Positions 48,078 to 57,657 of a stretch of 64,000 nt of DNA are shown piece by piece; the stretch's first letter is position 1, and each line of letters opens with the position of its first letter. The notes under the pieces were generated by a model, which was given only the letters and a program-made list of their open reading frames with translations, had not been told where the DNA came from and ran no database searches. Made by a program: the position numbers and the translations under genes. The stretch is from Betaproteobacteria bacterium (GTDB lineage Bacteria; Acidobacteriota; Terriglobia; Acidiferrales; UBA7541), in NCBI GenBank assembly GCA_903970165.1, contig CAJCHZ010000052.1, positions 1 to 64,000 on the forward strand, given 5' to 3'.

Positions 48078-49268
48078 TTGCTGGTGGCAGTGGCGCTCCG
48101 GCTTGCCATTGCATCGGCTGCGGTCGGAGCCCAGGTCCGCCCGTCCGCGGCGGGTGATTTCAAGGTTCTGGCGGAGCAGGCGGAGCAAGCAAGCAAGCAG
48201 AACCGTCTGGATGACGCTGCTTCGCTCTATCGGAAGGCGCTCGCGCTTCGGCCCGCATGGACAGAGGGATGGTGGTCGTTGGGCACGATAGAGTATGACC
48301 GGGACAATTATGCGAAAGCTGCCGGAGATTTTGAAAAGGTCATTGCTTTGGATGCAAAGGATGGGACCGCGCATTCCATGCTGGGATTGTGTCAGTTCGA
48401 ATTAGGCAGGGACGAAAGCGCGCTCAAGAACCTTTTGGAAGCGGAACGACTCGGTGTCTTGAAAAACGAGCAGTTGCGCCGGGTGTCGGTGTACCACCTG
48501 GGAGTGCTCCAATTGAGAACCGGAGAATTCACCTCGGCGAAGGAATCGTTCTGGCAATTGGCTAAGGACGGGGTCCGGACCACCGAACTGGTCAATGCGC
48601 TGGGCCAGACGGCACTTCTCATACGGCCACAGGACTCACCAAAAGAAGGCACAGCAGGCGCTCAGGTCGTGTCACAGGCTGGAGAAGCGGAGAGGCTGCT
48701 GGCTACAAAGGATTTCGATCACGCCAAACAAATTTACAGGAATCTCTCGGAACAGTTCCCAGACTACCCCAATCTGCATTTTGCTTTCGGCAGAGTTCTC
48801 CTGGAGACGCACGAGAGCGACGAAGCGGTCGAGGAATTCCTGCTCGAATTGAAGCGTGACCCTCAAAATGTGAATTCGCTTCTTGAAATTGCGGCCGTAC
48901 GATATCGGACGAATTCGGCGGACGGCGTACAGTACGCCCAAGAGGCGGTGAAACTCGACCCGCGAAGACCATTTGGTCATTATCTGCTCGGCTTGCTGTA
49001 TCTGGACACAGAGAACTATGTGGGCGCGATTTCAGAATTGCAGATTGCCCGGCTGGCGCATCCCAACTTGGCGGAAATCTATTTCGCGCTGGGAAATGCT
49101 TACGCGCGCGCCGGACGAAAGCAGGAGGCTTCACGGGCGCGCGAGACTTTCAAGCGGCTTAGCGCGCTGAATCCGCAACAGTCCTCGAGCGACGTATACG
49201 GGGAACCGCCTTCCGGCTTGGTGCGCGGGAAAATCGGAACCGATCCGGAAAGCAAGGCTCCGAACTAA
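48078..49268 (+). CDS. Exported tetratricopeptide repeat protein
   Basis: 396 residues. A signal peptide ([18 protein letters not shown]) is followed by about eight TPR units, e.g. [26 protein letters not shown] and [26 protein letters not shown] (quoted motifs short: [17 protein letters not shown]). TPRs hold protein complexes together. TTG at 48078 is the best start; in-frame sequence upstream also looks leader-like, but no normal start codon was found. It lies between the receptor and the ASPIC protein gene. Confidence 0.8.
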   Translation: MLVAVALRLAIASAAVGAQVRPSAAGDFKVLAEQAEQASKQNRLDDAASLYRKALALRPAWTEGWWSLGTIEYDRDNYAKAAGDFEKVIALDAKDGTAHSMLGLCQFELGRDESALKNLLEAERLGVLKNEQLRRVSVYHLGVLQLRTGEFTSAKESFWQLAKDGVRTTELVNALGQTALLIRPQDSPKEGTAGAQVVSQAGEAERLLATKDFDHAKQIYRNLSEQFPDYPNLHFAFGRVLLETHESDEAVEEFLLELKRDPQNVNSLLEIAAVRYRTNSADGVQYAQEAVKLDPRRPFGHYLLGLLYLDTENYVGAISELQIARLAHPNLAEIYFALGNAYARAGRKQEASRARETFKRLSALNPQQSSSDVYGEPPSGLVRGKIGTDPESKAPN

Positions 49269-49354
49269 AGCCTAGAGAAGCGTCGAAACAAAGCCAATTC
49301 GTCTGCCTGAAACACGGCAATCCCGTGACGAAGACTGATTACGAGAATAGTTCC

Positions 49355-51082
49355 ATGACTAGATCCAAGAGAAGAGAATTTCTGAAGGCGATTGGAGTTA
49401 GTTTAGCCGGAAGTTTGGAATTTCACGCATTCCCATGGAGCCCCCTGCCGCAAGCGGGACAAGTTGGAAATGTGCGCGCATCGGGTAAAGCTCTGTTTGA
49501 GAGAGTACCGGAGTCCGCGAGCGGAATTACGTGGAAACATTCCAACGGGCGTTCGCCGGAATATTACTTGCCGGAGACGACTGGAGCTGGTTGCGCTTTT
49601 CTGGATTACGACAACGACGGGTGGATGGACATTTATCTGGTGAACAGCGGGAAGTGCGATTTTTTTGATCCGCAGCCAGCGCTTCGAAACGCGCTTTACC
49701 ACAACAATCGGGACGGCACGTTTACCGACGTAACGGAGAAGGCCGGCGTTGGAGGCGGCGGCTATGGGATGGGCGTGGCTGTCGGCGACTACGACGGAGA
49801 TGGCTGGCCGGACTTGTATGTGACGCAGTACGGGCGGAGCATTCTTTATCACAACAACGGCAACGGAACCTTCAGTGACGTAACCGAACGCGCGCGCGTT
49901 GCTGCGCCGGGGTGGGCCTCCAGCGCGGTGTGGTTTGACTACGATAATGACGGGCGGCTGGATTTGTTTGTATGCCGGTTCGTGGAGTTCGATAAATCCA
50001 AGAATAAATTTTGCGGGAATGAAAAGACCGGGGAGCGGTATTACTGCATTCCACGCGTGTATCCACCTGCGCGGAGCTGGCTGTTTCATAACAACGGGGA
50101 CGGGACATTTACTGACGTGAGTATGGAATCGGGGATTGGCAAGGCGCTTGGAAAAGCGTGGGGAGTGGTGGCCACGGATATTAATAATGACGGATGGATG
50201 GATTTGCTGGTGGCGAACGACACGGTTGCCAATTTTCTGTTTGCGAATCGCGGACATGGAAAATTTCAAGAGATTGGGCTGGAGGCGGGAGTTGCCTACA
50301 GCCAGGATGGGCGGGCGCGTTCAGGGATGGGCGTGGATTCGGCGGACTACGACCAGGACGGATCGCAGGATTTGTTCGTGACCAACGTGGATCAGGAAAT
50401 GTATTCGCTTTACCGCAATCATCGCGATGAGACGTTTGACGATGTTGCCGGAACGATGGGGATTGGCGGGATGACGCGCTTGATGAGCGGGTGGGGAGTA
50501 AAGTTTTTTGATTACGACAACGATGGGGACGTGGATCTGTTCATTGCCAACGGGCATCCCGACGACCGCGTCGAGGAGCACACGAACAATGTGGCTTACC
50601 GCGAGCCGTTGCTGCTGTTTCACAATAGCGGAAAGGCGTTTCAGAACGTGAGCGCGTCTGCCGGGCCTGTTTTCGCGGAGAATTTTGCGGCTCGCGGCTT
50701 GGCAATCGGAGATTTCAACAATGATGGGGCGGTTGACGCGCTGGTGAGCGTGAACAATGGGGCGCCGGTGCTGCTCAAAAATAATGCGGCGCAGGGAAAT
50801 CATTGGCTTGGCGTGCGGCTGATGGGGAAGCGGGCAAATCCCGATGCGATTGGCGCGCGCATTGCCTGGCAGGCGGACGACCTGAAGCGCAGCAGGCTGA
50901 AAACGGGCGGAGGGAGTTATCTCTCGGCGCATGATCCTCGAGAGGTGCTCGGGATTGGAGATCGAATCAAGATAGATCGATTGGAGATTCGATGGCCGCA
51001 GCCTAGCGGGCGCACCGAGGTTTTCACGGAACTGCCGGTGGATCGTTACATAACGATTGTGGAGGGCGCCGGGATTAAGTGA
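49355..51082 (+). CDS. CRTAC1/ASPIC-UnbV protein with FG-GAP repeats, Tat signal
   Basis: About 575 residues. A Tat signal ([15 protein letters not shown]) is followed by repeated FG-GAP/VCBS calcium motifs: [84 protein letters not shown]. The C-terminal ~100 residues are an ASPIC/UnbV domain ([15 protein letters not shown]). The repeats form a beta-propeller binding Ca2+; a surface carbohydrate- or adhesion-related role is likely. A GTG at 49325 would add 10 residues; the ATG at 49355 puts the Tat motif at the N-terminus. Confidence 0.85.
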   Translation: MTRSKRREFLKAIGVSLAGSLEFHAFPWSPLPQAGQVGNVRASGKALFERVPESASGITWKHSNGRSPEYYLPETTGAGCAFLDYDNDGWMDIYLVNSGKCDFFDPQPALRNALYHNNRDGTFTDVTEKAGVGGGGYGMGVAVGDYDGDGWPDLYVTQYGRSILYHNNGNGTFSDVTERARVAAPGWASSAVWFDYDNDGRLDLFVCRFVEFDKSKNKFCGNEKTGERYYCIPRVYPPARSWLFHNNGDGTFTDVSMESGIGKALGKAWGVVATDINNDGWMDLLVANDTVANFLFANRGHGKFQEIGLEAGVAYSQDGRARSGMGVDSADYDQDGSQDLFVTNVDQEMYSLYRNHRDETFDDVAGTMGIGGMTRLMSGWGVKFFDYDNDGDVDLFIANGHPDDRVEEHTNNVAYREPLLLFHNSGKAFQNVSASAGPVFAENFAARGLAIGDFNNDGAVDALVSVNNGAPVLLKNNAAQGNHWLGVRLMGKRANPDAIGARIAWQADDLKRSRLKTGGGSYLSAHDPREVLGIGDRIKIDRLEIRWPQPSGRTEVFTELPVDRYITIVEGAGIK

Positions 51083-51131
51083 ATTCTCGTAGCGACAAAA
51101 TATTGCTGCGCCGATGCTCGCTGCCTTCGCT

Positions 51132-52511
51132 CTACGTCGCTTGAAATCCTGCCAATTGCATGGCTGCTATCGCTTGGGAATTGGTCATGAAGGTATTCCA
51201 GACAAAACCAGTACGGTAGTTTTCGGCCATGAGCATCGAGATGCCAAGATCTATTCCGAGAACATCCACGTCATACCAGCCCGTGAGCGGATTGAAGGCG
51301 TCCACGTAGCCGTAGCGCTGCCAGGCTTTGGGGTAATAGCCGCGAATCCATCGAAGGACCTGGATCGTGTCGGTGTAGTCGAAGGGAAGCGAGCCTGCCG
51401 TAGCGCAGGGGACGACACTGCCGTCAACCGGGCCAATAATCTCCCCTTGCGCGGACGGACCTCCCCAAGCTACATAGCCGTTCACGGAATCGGATGAAGT
51501 GATCCCCCAGAGGTTTGCGCTATAGTCGGAGAATTGCCCGGTGAGGGAAATACAGAAGAGACGATGCGCTTCTGTTGCGGTGATGGAATTCTGAAAATAG
51601 TTTGCGTAGGCGTCTTTCTTGTTGCGGAAATCAAACCAGGCATGGGAATACTGATGGACGAAGAGCGGGTCCGAGCCGGAGATGTAGGAAAGGCCTTGAT
51701 AATTAATCACTGGGCGCGACCAGGCCGACCAGCTTGAGGGGGGAATTGCAAAGGCTGGGTTGGGAGCGGCCATTGCGAGAAGATAGAGCATCATCAGCTC
51801 GCAGTAGTGATCCCAGGTTCCAGCGAGGAAACCACTTTCCGGAGTCCAGCCCATCGAAAGAAGCGTGCCGCCGTTCAGCATCCAGTTGAAATTTACGTTG
51901 CTGTAGATTTGAGAGGCGAGATTTTGAATTGTGGGGTCGGAGAAATATTGTCCGCAGGTGAGAACGCCGCAGAGAAGAATGGCGGTATCGATGGAAGAGA
52001 CTTCAGAACCCGGGGCCCTGGCGCCGGTGGTCATGTCCACGAAGTGATAGAAGAAACCGTTCATGCCCACCGGTTGCATGGTGTTGGCCAGAAAACTCAG
52101 GGTGTTCTGGACCTTTGTGACAATCGCGGTGTGCGGCTGATAGGCGCGCTGGTCACCGATGCAGAGCGCGGTCAGGCCGAATCCTGTCGCCGCGATGCTT
52201 GACAGCGTGCTGGTGTCATTGCCCGCGGCGAGGGCGCGATCTTTCACTTGGCCGGAATTTGGATCGGATTGTTCCCAGTAATAGAGAAACGCGGCTTGTT
52301 CTAGATCATCGAGGAGCTGATCGTCCGTGCCGGTATAACCATTGCCGGGCGGGGGCAGCGTGACGGTGGAGGAACCGCCGCCGCAGGCGTTCTGAAATAG
52401 CACGGAAGCGATGGCCGGGGCGAAGATGGCGGACTTGCCGAGATCGGTGAGAAAGCGACGCCGCGCGATTCTGTTTGGCATGGAAAGGGCCGTTTTCGTG
52501 ACGGAAGCCAT
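51132..52511 (-). CDS. PF10091 (glycoamylase-like) glycosidase, Tat lipoprotein
   Basis: 459 residues. The N-terminus has a twin-arginine motif (ARRRFLTDLGKSA) and a lipobox-like LFQNAC at about residue 43, so a Tat-exported lipoprotein is likely. The catalytic domain shares the PF10091 signatures FLYYWEQSDPNSGQVKDRAL, AATGFGLTALCIGD, GVLTCGQYF and ENYRTGFVWNTFM with its neighbour. It has SSIDT where the 755-residue enzyme has GGDLVET, so the acid residues differ. It begins 3 bases after the stop of the paralogue upstream, in the GH3 operon. Confidence 0.82.
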   Translation of the reverse strand: MASVTKTALSMPNRIARRRFLTDLGKSAIFAPAIASVLFQNACGGGSSTVTLPPPGNGYTGTDDQLLDDLEQAAFLYYWEQSDPNSGQVKDRALAAGNDTSTLSSIAATGFGLTALCIGDQRAYQPHTAIVTKVQNTLSFLANTMQPVGMNGFFYHFVDMTTGARAPGSEVSSIDTAILLCGVLTCGQYFSDPTIQNLASQIYSNVNFNWMLNGGTLLSMGWTPESGFLAGTWDHYCELMMLYLLAMAAPNPAFAIPPSSWSAWSRPVINYQGLSYISGSDPLFVHQYSHAWFDFRNKKDAYANYFQNSITATEAHRLFCISLTGQFSDYSANLWGITSSDSVNGYVAWGGPSAQGEIIGPVDGSVVPCATAGSLPFDYTDTIQVLRWIRGYYPKAWQRYGYVDAFNPLTGWYDVDVLGIDLGISMLMAENYRTGFVWNTFMTNSQAIAAMQLAGFQAT

Positions 52512-52514
52512 GCA

Positions 52515-53837
52515 CTAGGCCGCGTGGAAGCCGGCCTTTTGCATGGCGGTTTGGGCTTCGGGATTCTTCATGAAGACTTCCCAGACCATGCCGGTGCGGT
52601 GATTTTCTGCCATCACCATGGTTATGCCGAGGTCGATGCCGAGGGCGTCCTGGTCGTACCAGCCAGTTAGAGGATTGAATGCATCGAGAAAGCCGTATCT
52701 GGCCCAGACCTTTTCCCGGTAACGGCCACGGATATTGCGAAGGACGCGAATGCAATCCTCGTAAAGAAATGGCAGTGAGCCGCCCGTCGCGCAAGGAACG
52801 ATGCTGCCGTCAATGGGGCCTTGCGGCGGCGGGCCGCCCCAGGCGGTGTAGCCTTGCGCATAGTCGGAGGCGCTGATGCCCCACAGGTTTTCGGAGTAAT
52901 CCGGGAACCGCTCGTGTAGCGAGAGGCAAAAGAGTTTGTGGGCTTTGGTGGCTTTGATGGAATTTTCATAATAGTTGGTATACGCGTCGCGTTTTTTGCG
53001 GAAATCAAACCAGGCTTGCGAATACTGATGAGTGAAAATGGGATCATTGCCGGAAATATATTCGAGGCCCTGATACTTGATGACCGGGCGAGTCCAGGCT
53101 TTCCAGGTTTCGGGCGAAAGCGGATGCGTGGGAGAGCCGATTCCCAGCAGATAAATCATCATCAGCTCGCAGTAGTGTTCCCAGCGCGCATCGAGGAACC
53201 CTGATTCGGGATGCCAGCCCATGGAGAGCGTAGTACCGCCGTTGAGCATCCAAGGCCAGTCCACGCGTTCGTAAATTTTCGTGGCGAGGTCCTTGATTTC
53301 CTGGTCGGCAAAATATTGGCGAGCCGTGAGCACGCCGCAGAGAAGAAGCGACGTATCGATGGAGGAGAGCTCGGTGGTTTCCCAGCGCGCGCCGGTTTCC
53401 ATGTGGATGAAGTGGTAGAAGAAACCGTGTTCGTGGTGCAGTTCGTTCGCGAGGAAGCGAAGCGTGTTTCGCACACGCTCGAGAATTTCCGCGGACTTGC
53501 CGAAGCCGCGGCGGTCGCCGATGCAAAGAGCCGTCAGCCCAAAGCCCGTGGCGGCAATACTGGACATCGCGCGGGTGTCGTTGCCATTCGCGAGAGCGCG
53601 GTCTTTCACTTGACCGGTTTCAGGACTTGCTTCAAACCAGAAAAAATCAAAGCTGGTGCGCTGAATTTCATCCAGCAGCTTTTCGTCTGTTCCTTGATAA
53701 GGGGCGCCTGTCGGCTCAACGAATGATTTCTGTGGATTGGCCGCGCGAGCCAGAAGTGGTGTTAAAGAAGAAGAGAGAAGACCGAGGCCACCCAGGCGGA
53801 TGATTTCTCTTCGGTCCAACGAGTGTTTCCTGACCAT
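52515..53837 (-). CDS. PF10091 (glycoamylase-like) glycosidase, Tat-exported
   Basis: 440 residues, close paralogue of the next gene. The Tat motif is DRREIIRLGGLGLL. The domain shows FFWFEASPETGQVKDRAL, AATGFGLTALCIGDRRG, TELSSIDTSLLLCGVL, GWHPESGFLDARWEHYCELMMIYLLG (short motif: EHYCELMM) and ENHRTGMVWEVFM. As in its paralogue, SSIDT replaces the GH144 acid cluster. A ribosome site AGGTGG precedes the ATG. It is the second gene of a GH3-led operon and probably acts in the periplasm. Confidence 0.83.
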   Translation of the reverse strand: MVRKHSLDRREIIRLGGLGLLSSSLTPLLARAANPQKSFVEPTGAPYQGTDEKLLDEIQRTSFDFFWFEASPETGQVKDRALANGNDTRAMSSIAATGFGLTALCIGDRRGFGKSAEILERVRNTLRFLANELHHEHGFFYHFIHMETGARWETTELSSIDTSLLLCGVLTARQYFADQEIKDLATKIYERVDWPWMLNGGTTLSMGWHPESGFLDARWEHYCELMMIYLLGIGSPTHPLSPETWKAWTRPVIKYQGLEYISGNDPIFTHQYSQAWFDFRKKRDAYTNYYENSIKATKAHKLFCLSLHERFPDYSENLWGISASDYAQGYTAWGGPPPQGPIDGSIVPCATGGSLPFLYEDCIRVLRNIRGRYREKVWARYGFLDAFNPLTGWYDQDALGIDLGITMVMAENHRTGMVWEVFMKNPEAQTAMQKAGFHAA

Positions 53838-53851
53838 TTTGCCACCTGCCG

Positions 53852-56242
53852 CTATTTTTTAATCTCGAGGATTGTTTCAGAACCGTGCGCGGAATCCGGA
53901 CTGATCCATATCGTCAAGCGCGCAGGCTCGACGACATATTTGTTTTGATCGTCCCAGATCGCGAACGCATCGGCTCCCAAATGAAATGTAACGCGCTGCG
54001 TTTCACCGGCGGCCAGCTTCACGTGCTGAAAGCCCTTAAGGGCGCGAACGGGCTGGGCGGTGCTGGTGCCTTCGAGGCGAACATAGAGTTGCGCCGTTTC
54101 CTCGCCGGCGCGCGTGCCTGTGTTGGTGATGTCCGCGCTGACCGTTAATGAGTTGTTCGCCGAGTCCTTCGGGGCCGAAAGGCTGCGATTCAGGGTTGCA
54201 GCACTCAATTGGGTTGCGCTGGCTTGCGTGGCTCCAAAGCGGAAACTCGTGTAAGTGAGTCCGTAGCCAAAGGGAAACTGCGGACTATTCTGCTCATCAA
54301 TATAGCGCGAGACAAACTTCGTAGGAACATCGTGCGGCGGCTGCGTGAGATCTACGCCGGTCGCGGGACGTCCGGTGTTGAGTGCGTTGTAGTAGAGAGG
54401 TTCCTGGCCGACGGATCGTGGCCAGGTCAGCGGCAACCGGCCGATAGGGTTGGATTCGCCAAAGAGCGTGCGGACGAGAGCGGGGCCGGCTTGCAATCCC
54501 GGGAACCAAGCGGCGAGAACACTGGAGACATGTTCAAACGCCCAAGGAAGAGTCAGCGGCCGTCCGCTGAAGAGCACGAGGACGACCGGTTTTCCGGTGG
54601 CCACAATCGCTTCGAGAAGCTCTTGCTGACGACCCGGCAAGCCAAGGCTTGCGCGGGAGGCAGCTTCACCGGTCATTTCGGAGGCATTTTCGCCCAGGGC
54701 GAGAATGGCGACGTCGGAGTTTTTCGCGGCATCAACAACGGCGGCGAGTTGATCATGCGACCCTCCCACAATCTCACTGCCTTTCGCATAGCGCACATGA
54801 TCCGCTCCCAATTTTTGGAGAAGCGCGGCACGCAAGGTGATCACATCTTCCGGACGGCCTTGCGCCCCCCAAGAACCGAGCATCACGGAGGCGTCATCGG
54901 CGAGTGGCCCGATGAGGGCAATGTTTTTTGCATCGGCAGAAAGCGGGAGAATCGCTGATCCGCCATCCGGCGAGGAATTCTTGAGCAGCACAAGAGAGCG
55001 CTCGGCAACCGTTCGCGCCAATTCCACGCTCTGCGGGCGGAGCATCGCGGCGGTTTCCTTACTCTCGTCCACATAGGGATGTTCAAATAAACCAAGGGCG
55101 AATTTCAGCCTCAGTACATCGCGCACAGCATCATCCACAATCGATGCAGGCACCTGGCCTGCGCGGACGAGATTGGCAAGATTGTCGTGATAAAAGCTGC
55201 TGACCATGTCCATTTCGACGCCAGCGAGAATGGCCCTGCGGGCGGCGGTTGCCGAGTCGTTCGCGATGCCGTGAGGAATCAATTCACCTACAGAAGTCCA
55301 ATCGCTGTCGACAACTCCTCGAAAACCCCATTCCTTGCGGAGGATCTGCCGGATGGTGAAAGGATTCGCGCTGGAGGGGATGCCATTCAGGGAATTGAAG
55401 GCCGTCATGATCGTGGCAGCTCCGGCGTCAACTGCGGCGTGAAAAGGTGGCAGGTAAAATTCGCGGAGGGTGTGCTCGGAAATTTCAGTGGAATTATAAT
55501 CGCGTCCGCCTTCGGCTGCGCCATAACCAACGTAGTGCTTGGGGCAGGCAGCGACACTGTCCGGGGCGTTGAGATGATCGCCCTGATAACCAAGGACAAA
55601 GGCGCGAGCCATCGCTGAATCCAGATAAGTGTCTTCGCCAAATCCTTCGGCCATCCTTCCCCAACGAGCGTCACGGGCGATATCAATCATGGGAGAAAAT
55701 GCCCATCGAACACCGGTTGCGGAGGATTCCTGAGCGGCCACGCGGGCGGTCTGCTGGACCAGGCCGGGATCCCATGTGGATGCCAATCCCAGAGGCAGGG
55801 GAAACTCCGTGCGGAAGCCGTGAATTACGTCGAGCCCAAAGACAATAGGTATGTGAAGGCGGGATTTTTCTACCGCGACATGCTGGAAGGCGTTTGTTTC
55901 CCTGGCAGTGGAGATGTTGAAGAGCGCGCCGATTTCGCCCTTCTGGAGCATGTCATTGTACTCGGTGCGGCCCGTGCCGGGGCCAGTGGGTTGCCCGGCG
56001 GAATACTGGACCAACTGGCCAACCTTTTCTTCCAGAGTCATTTTGTGAAGGAGGGCTTCTATCTTTTGTTCGGTGGCGGGGTCGCTGAGAGTGGGACGAG
56101 GACTCGATCTGCGGGCTGCAGCGGCGGGGTCGGTTTCTTGCGCAGAAGCAAACTGGCAGGAGATCAGCAGGCAGATGAGAACGGCAAGGCGAAGGAGCGG
56201 GGTGAGCACGTTTTCAACGACTCCGATGGTGCCAGCGGACAT
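53852..56242 (-). CDS. GH3 beta-glucosidase (BglX-like), exported
   Basis: 796 residues. A signal peptide (LAVLICLLISCQFASAQ) is followed by the GH3 N-terminal barrel with FGLDVIHGFRTEFPLPL and the nucleophile region GVVDSDWTSVGEL. The GH3 C-terminal domain follows (VVLVLFSGRPLTLPW), then an FnIII-like tail (ITNTGTRAGEETAQLYVR). It removes terminal beta-linked glucose from oligosaccharides in the periplasm. It is the first gene of the minus-strand operon and is divergent from lacI, with dyad sites between them. Confidence 0.93.
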   Translation of the reverse strand: MSAGTIGVVENVLTPLLRLAVLICLLISCQFASAQETDPAAAARRSSPRPTLSDPATEQKIEALLHKMTLEEKVGQLVQYSAGQPTGPGTGRTEYNDMLQKGEIGALFNISTARETNAFQHVAVEKSRLHIPIVFGLDVIHGFRTEFPLPLGLASTWDPGLVQQTARVAAQESSATGVRWAFSPMIDIARDARWGRMAEGFGEDTYLDSAMARAFVLGYQGDHLNAPDSVAACPKHYVGYGAAEGGRDYNSTEISEHTLREFYLPPFHAAVDAGAATIMTAFNSLNGIPSSANPFTIRQILRKEWGFRGVVDSDWTSVGELIPHGIANDSATAARRAILAGVEMDMVSSFYHDNLANLVRAGQVPASIVDDAVRDVLRLKFALGLFEHPYVDESKETAAMLRPQSVELARTVAERSLVLLKNSSPDGGSAILPLSADAKNIALIGPLADDASVMLGSWGAQGRPEDVITLRAALLQKLGADHVRYAKGSEIVGGSHDQLAAVVDAAKNSDVAILALGENASEMTGEAASRASLGLPGRQQELLEAIVATGKPVVLVLFSGRPLTLPWAFEHVSSVLAAWFPGLQAGPALVRTLFGESNPIGRLPLTWPRSVGQEPLYYNALNTGRPATGVDLTQPPHDVPTKFVSRYIDEQNSPQFPFGYGLTYTSFRFGATQASATQLSAATLNRSLSAPKDSANNSLTVSADITNTGTRAGEETAQLYVRLEGTSTAQPVRALKGFQHVKLAAGETQRVTFHLGADAFAIWDDQNKYVVEPARLTIWISPDSAHGSETILEIKK

Positions 56243-56291
56243 CGAAGTAGGACGCCCGACCAGGCACAGAAAATGTCAAGACATTACTCGA

Positions 56292-56315
56292 TTCTTGCCT
56301 GGATACGGGCAAGAA
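56292..56315. promoter_or_regulatory. Inverted repeat between GH3 operon and lacI (site 1)
   Basis: TTCTTGCC (56292-56299) and GGCAAGAA (56308-56315) are a perfect 8-bp inverted repeat over 8 bases. It has no CG core of the LacI kind and may bind another factor or form a hairpin. Confidence 0.4.
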
Positions 56316-56343
56316 CGGCGCTGGGTTACGCAGGATTGCGCCC

Positions 56344-56362
56344 AAGAAAAATCGTTTTTCTT
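56344..56362. promoter_or_regulatory. Inverted repeat between GH3 operon and lacI (site 2)
   Basis: AAGAAAAA (56344-56351) and TTTTTCTT (56355-56362) are perfect arms around TCG. The central CG flanked by A- and T-runs resembles LacI-family operators. Confidence 0.45.
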
Positions 56363-56430
56363 AAGCAATTACGGAACTGCGGTTTCCGGCTGCGGAGGCG
56401 TACCCCACGTCTCAAAAGCCAGAAGCAGCA

Positions 56431-56448
56431 TAGTAAACCGATTTACTA
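56431..56448. promoter_or_regulatory. Probable LacI-family operator (site 3)
   Basis: TAGTAAA (56431-56437) and TTTACTA (56442-56448) are perfect 7-bp arms around CCGA. The form is A/T-rich arms with a central CG, typical of LacI-family operators. It lies 108 bp before lacI and about 190 bp before the GH3 gene, and shares its core with the site before the receptor gene. Confidence 0.65.
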
Positions 56449-56555
56449 GGATTCTCAAGCAAAGGAAATCGGCGTGTGCAACGGCGTCAGCGCGGTGGCC
56501 AGCCGGACCTTGTTCTTCTTAAGGCGGTTATGGGAGACTACCACCCCGAACACCT

Positions 56556-57632
56556 ATGACCCGTTCAAAGCCAAATGACGGCGGCGCTCCTCGGAGACCC
56601 TCCGGTACCGGGGTTAGTCTGAAGCATCTGGCCGAACACCTCGGCCTTTCTCAGGCTGCGGTCTCGTTCGTAATCAACCGGTCTCCCGCGGCAAAATCGA
56701 TTCCGCAGCGAACCCAAGAATTGATCCGCGCCGCGGCGCGGGAGCTGAATTACCGGCCCAATCACCTTGCGCGGTCATTGCGGCAGCAACGGAGTTTTAC
56801 CATCGGCGTGGTTGTGCCGGAAATCAGCGAAGGTTATGCAGCCCTGGTCATGTCGGGGATCGAAGACCACCTTCTCCAGGAGGGCTACTTTTACTTTGTC
56901 GTCAGCCACCGGCACCGAAACGAGCTTATCGAAGAGTATCCTCTTCTGCTGCAGCAACGGGCGGTGGAAGGATTGATTGCGGTGGATACGGCGCTCGCAG
57001 AAGAGCTGGATGTGCCCAGCGTGGCGGTTTCGGGCCATCGGGACATGCCGGGAGTCACGAATATCGTGCTCAATCATGCGCGCGCGGCATGCATGGCGGT
57101 GGAGCATCTTGCAAGCCTGGGGCACCGAAAAATAGCGTTCATCAAGGGGCAGGCCTTCAGCTCCGACACGGAAATTCGCTGGGAAGCGGTACGCGAGGCC
57201 GCCAGCAAATTCGACATCGAGGTAAACGAAAAGCTCGTAGGTCAATTAGAGGGAGAGTCGTCTTCCCCGCTGTTGGGTTATGAGGTCACGCAAAAGCTCC
57301 TGGCCTGTGGAGAGTCGTTCACGGCGCTTTTTTCGTTCAACGACATTTCGGCGATTGGCGCGATCCAGGGATTGCGCGAAGCGGGCCGCCGCGTGCCGGA
57401 GGATGTTTCCGTCGTTGGCTTTGACGATATTCAAAGTGCGGCGTTCCAGAATCCTGCGCTGACAACGGTTCGGCAGCCGCTACGCCAGATGGGGATGATT
57501 GCTGCGGAAACGCTTTTGCAGCGCATCACCGCGCCCGCGAAGGCGCCCTATACGAAGGAAATCGTGGTTGAGCCGGAGTTGATCGTGCGTGGCAGCACCG
57601 CTCCCGTTCCGAAAACATCTGCTTCCCATTAA
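56556..57632 (+). CDS. LacI-family transcriptional regulator
   Basis: 358 residues. The N-terminal helix-turn-helix is VSLKHLAEHLGLSQAAVSFVINRSP with the hinge NYRPNHLARSLRQ. The periplasmic-binding-protein-like sensor domain includes LGHRKIAFIKG and VPEDVSVVGFDDIQSA and ends VVEPELIVRGST. It should repress the adjacent glycosidase operon and be released by a sugar product. The leader of about 20 residues before the helix-turn-helix is longer than usual. Confidence 0.92.
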   Translation: MTRSKPNDGGAPRRPSGTGVSLKHLAEHLGLSQAAVSFVINRSPAAKSIPQRTQELIRAAARELNYRPNHLARSLRQQRSFTIGVVVPEISEGYAALVMSGIEDHLLQEGYFYFVVSHRHRNELIEEYPLLLQQRAVEGLIAVDTALAEELDVPSVAVSGHRDMPGVTNIVLNHARAACMAVEHLASLGHRKIAFIKGQAFSSDTEIRWEAVREAASKFDIEVNEKLVGQLEGESSSPLLGYEVTQKLLACGESFTALFSFNDISAIGAIQGLREAGRRVPEDVSVVGFDDIQSAAFQNPALTTVRQPLRQMGMIAAETLLQRITAPAKAPYTKEIVVEPELIVRGSTAPVPKTSASH

Positions 57633-57657
57633 GCGCCTCGAAGTTTCTTTTTATTGG

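Noticed and set aside
56251-56279. TTGACA on the minus strand upstream of GH3 as a promoter
   Set aside because: No acceptable -10 lies at 16-18 bp, and the space to the ATG at 56242 is too short.
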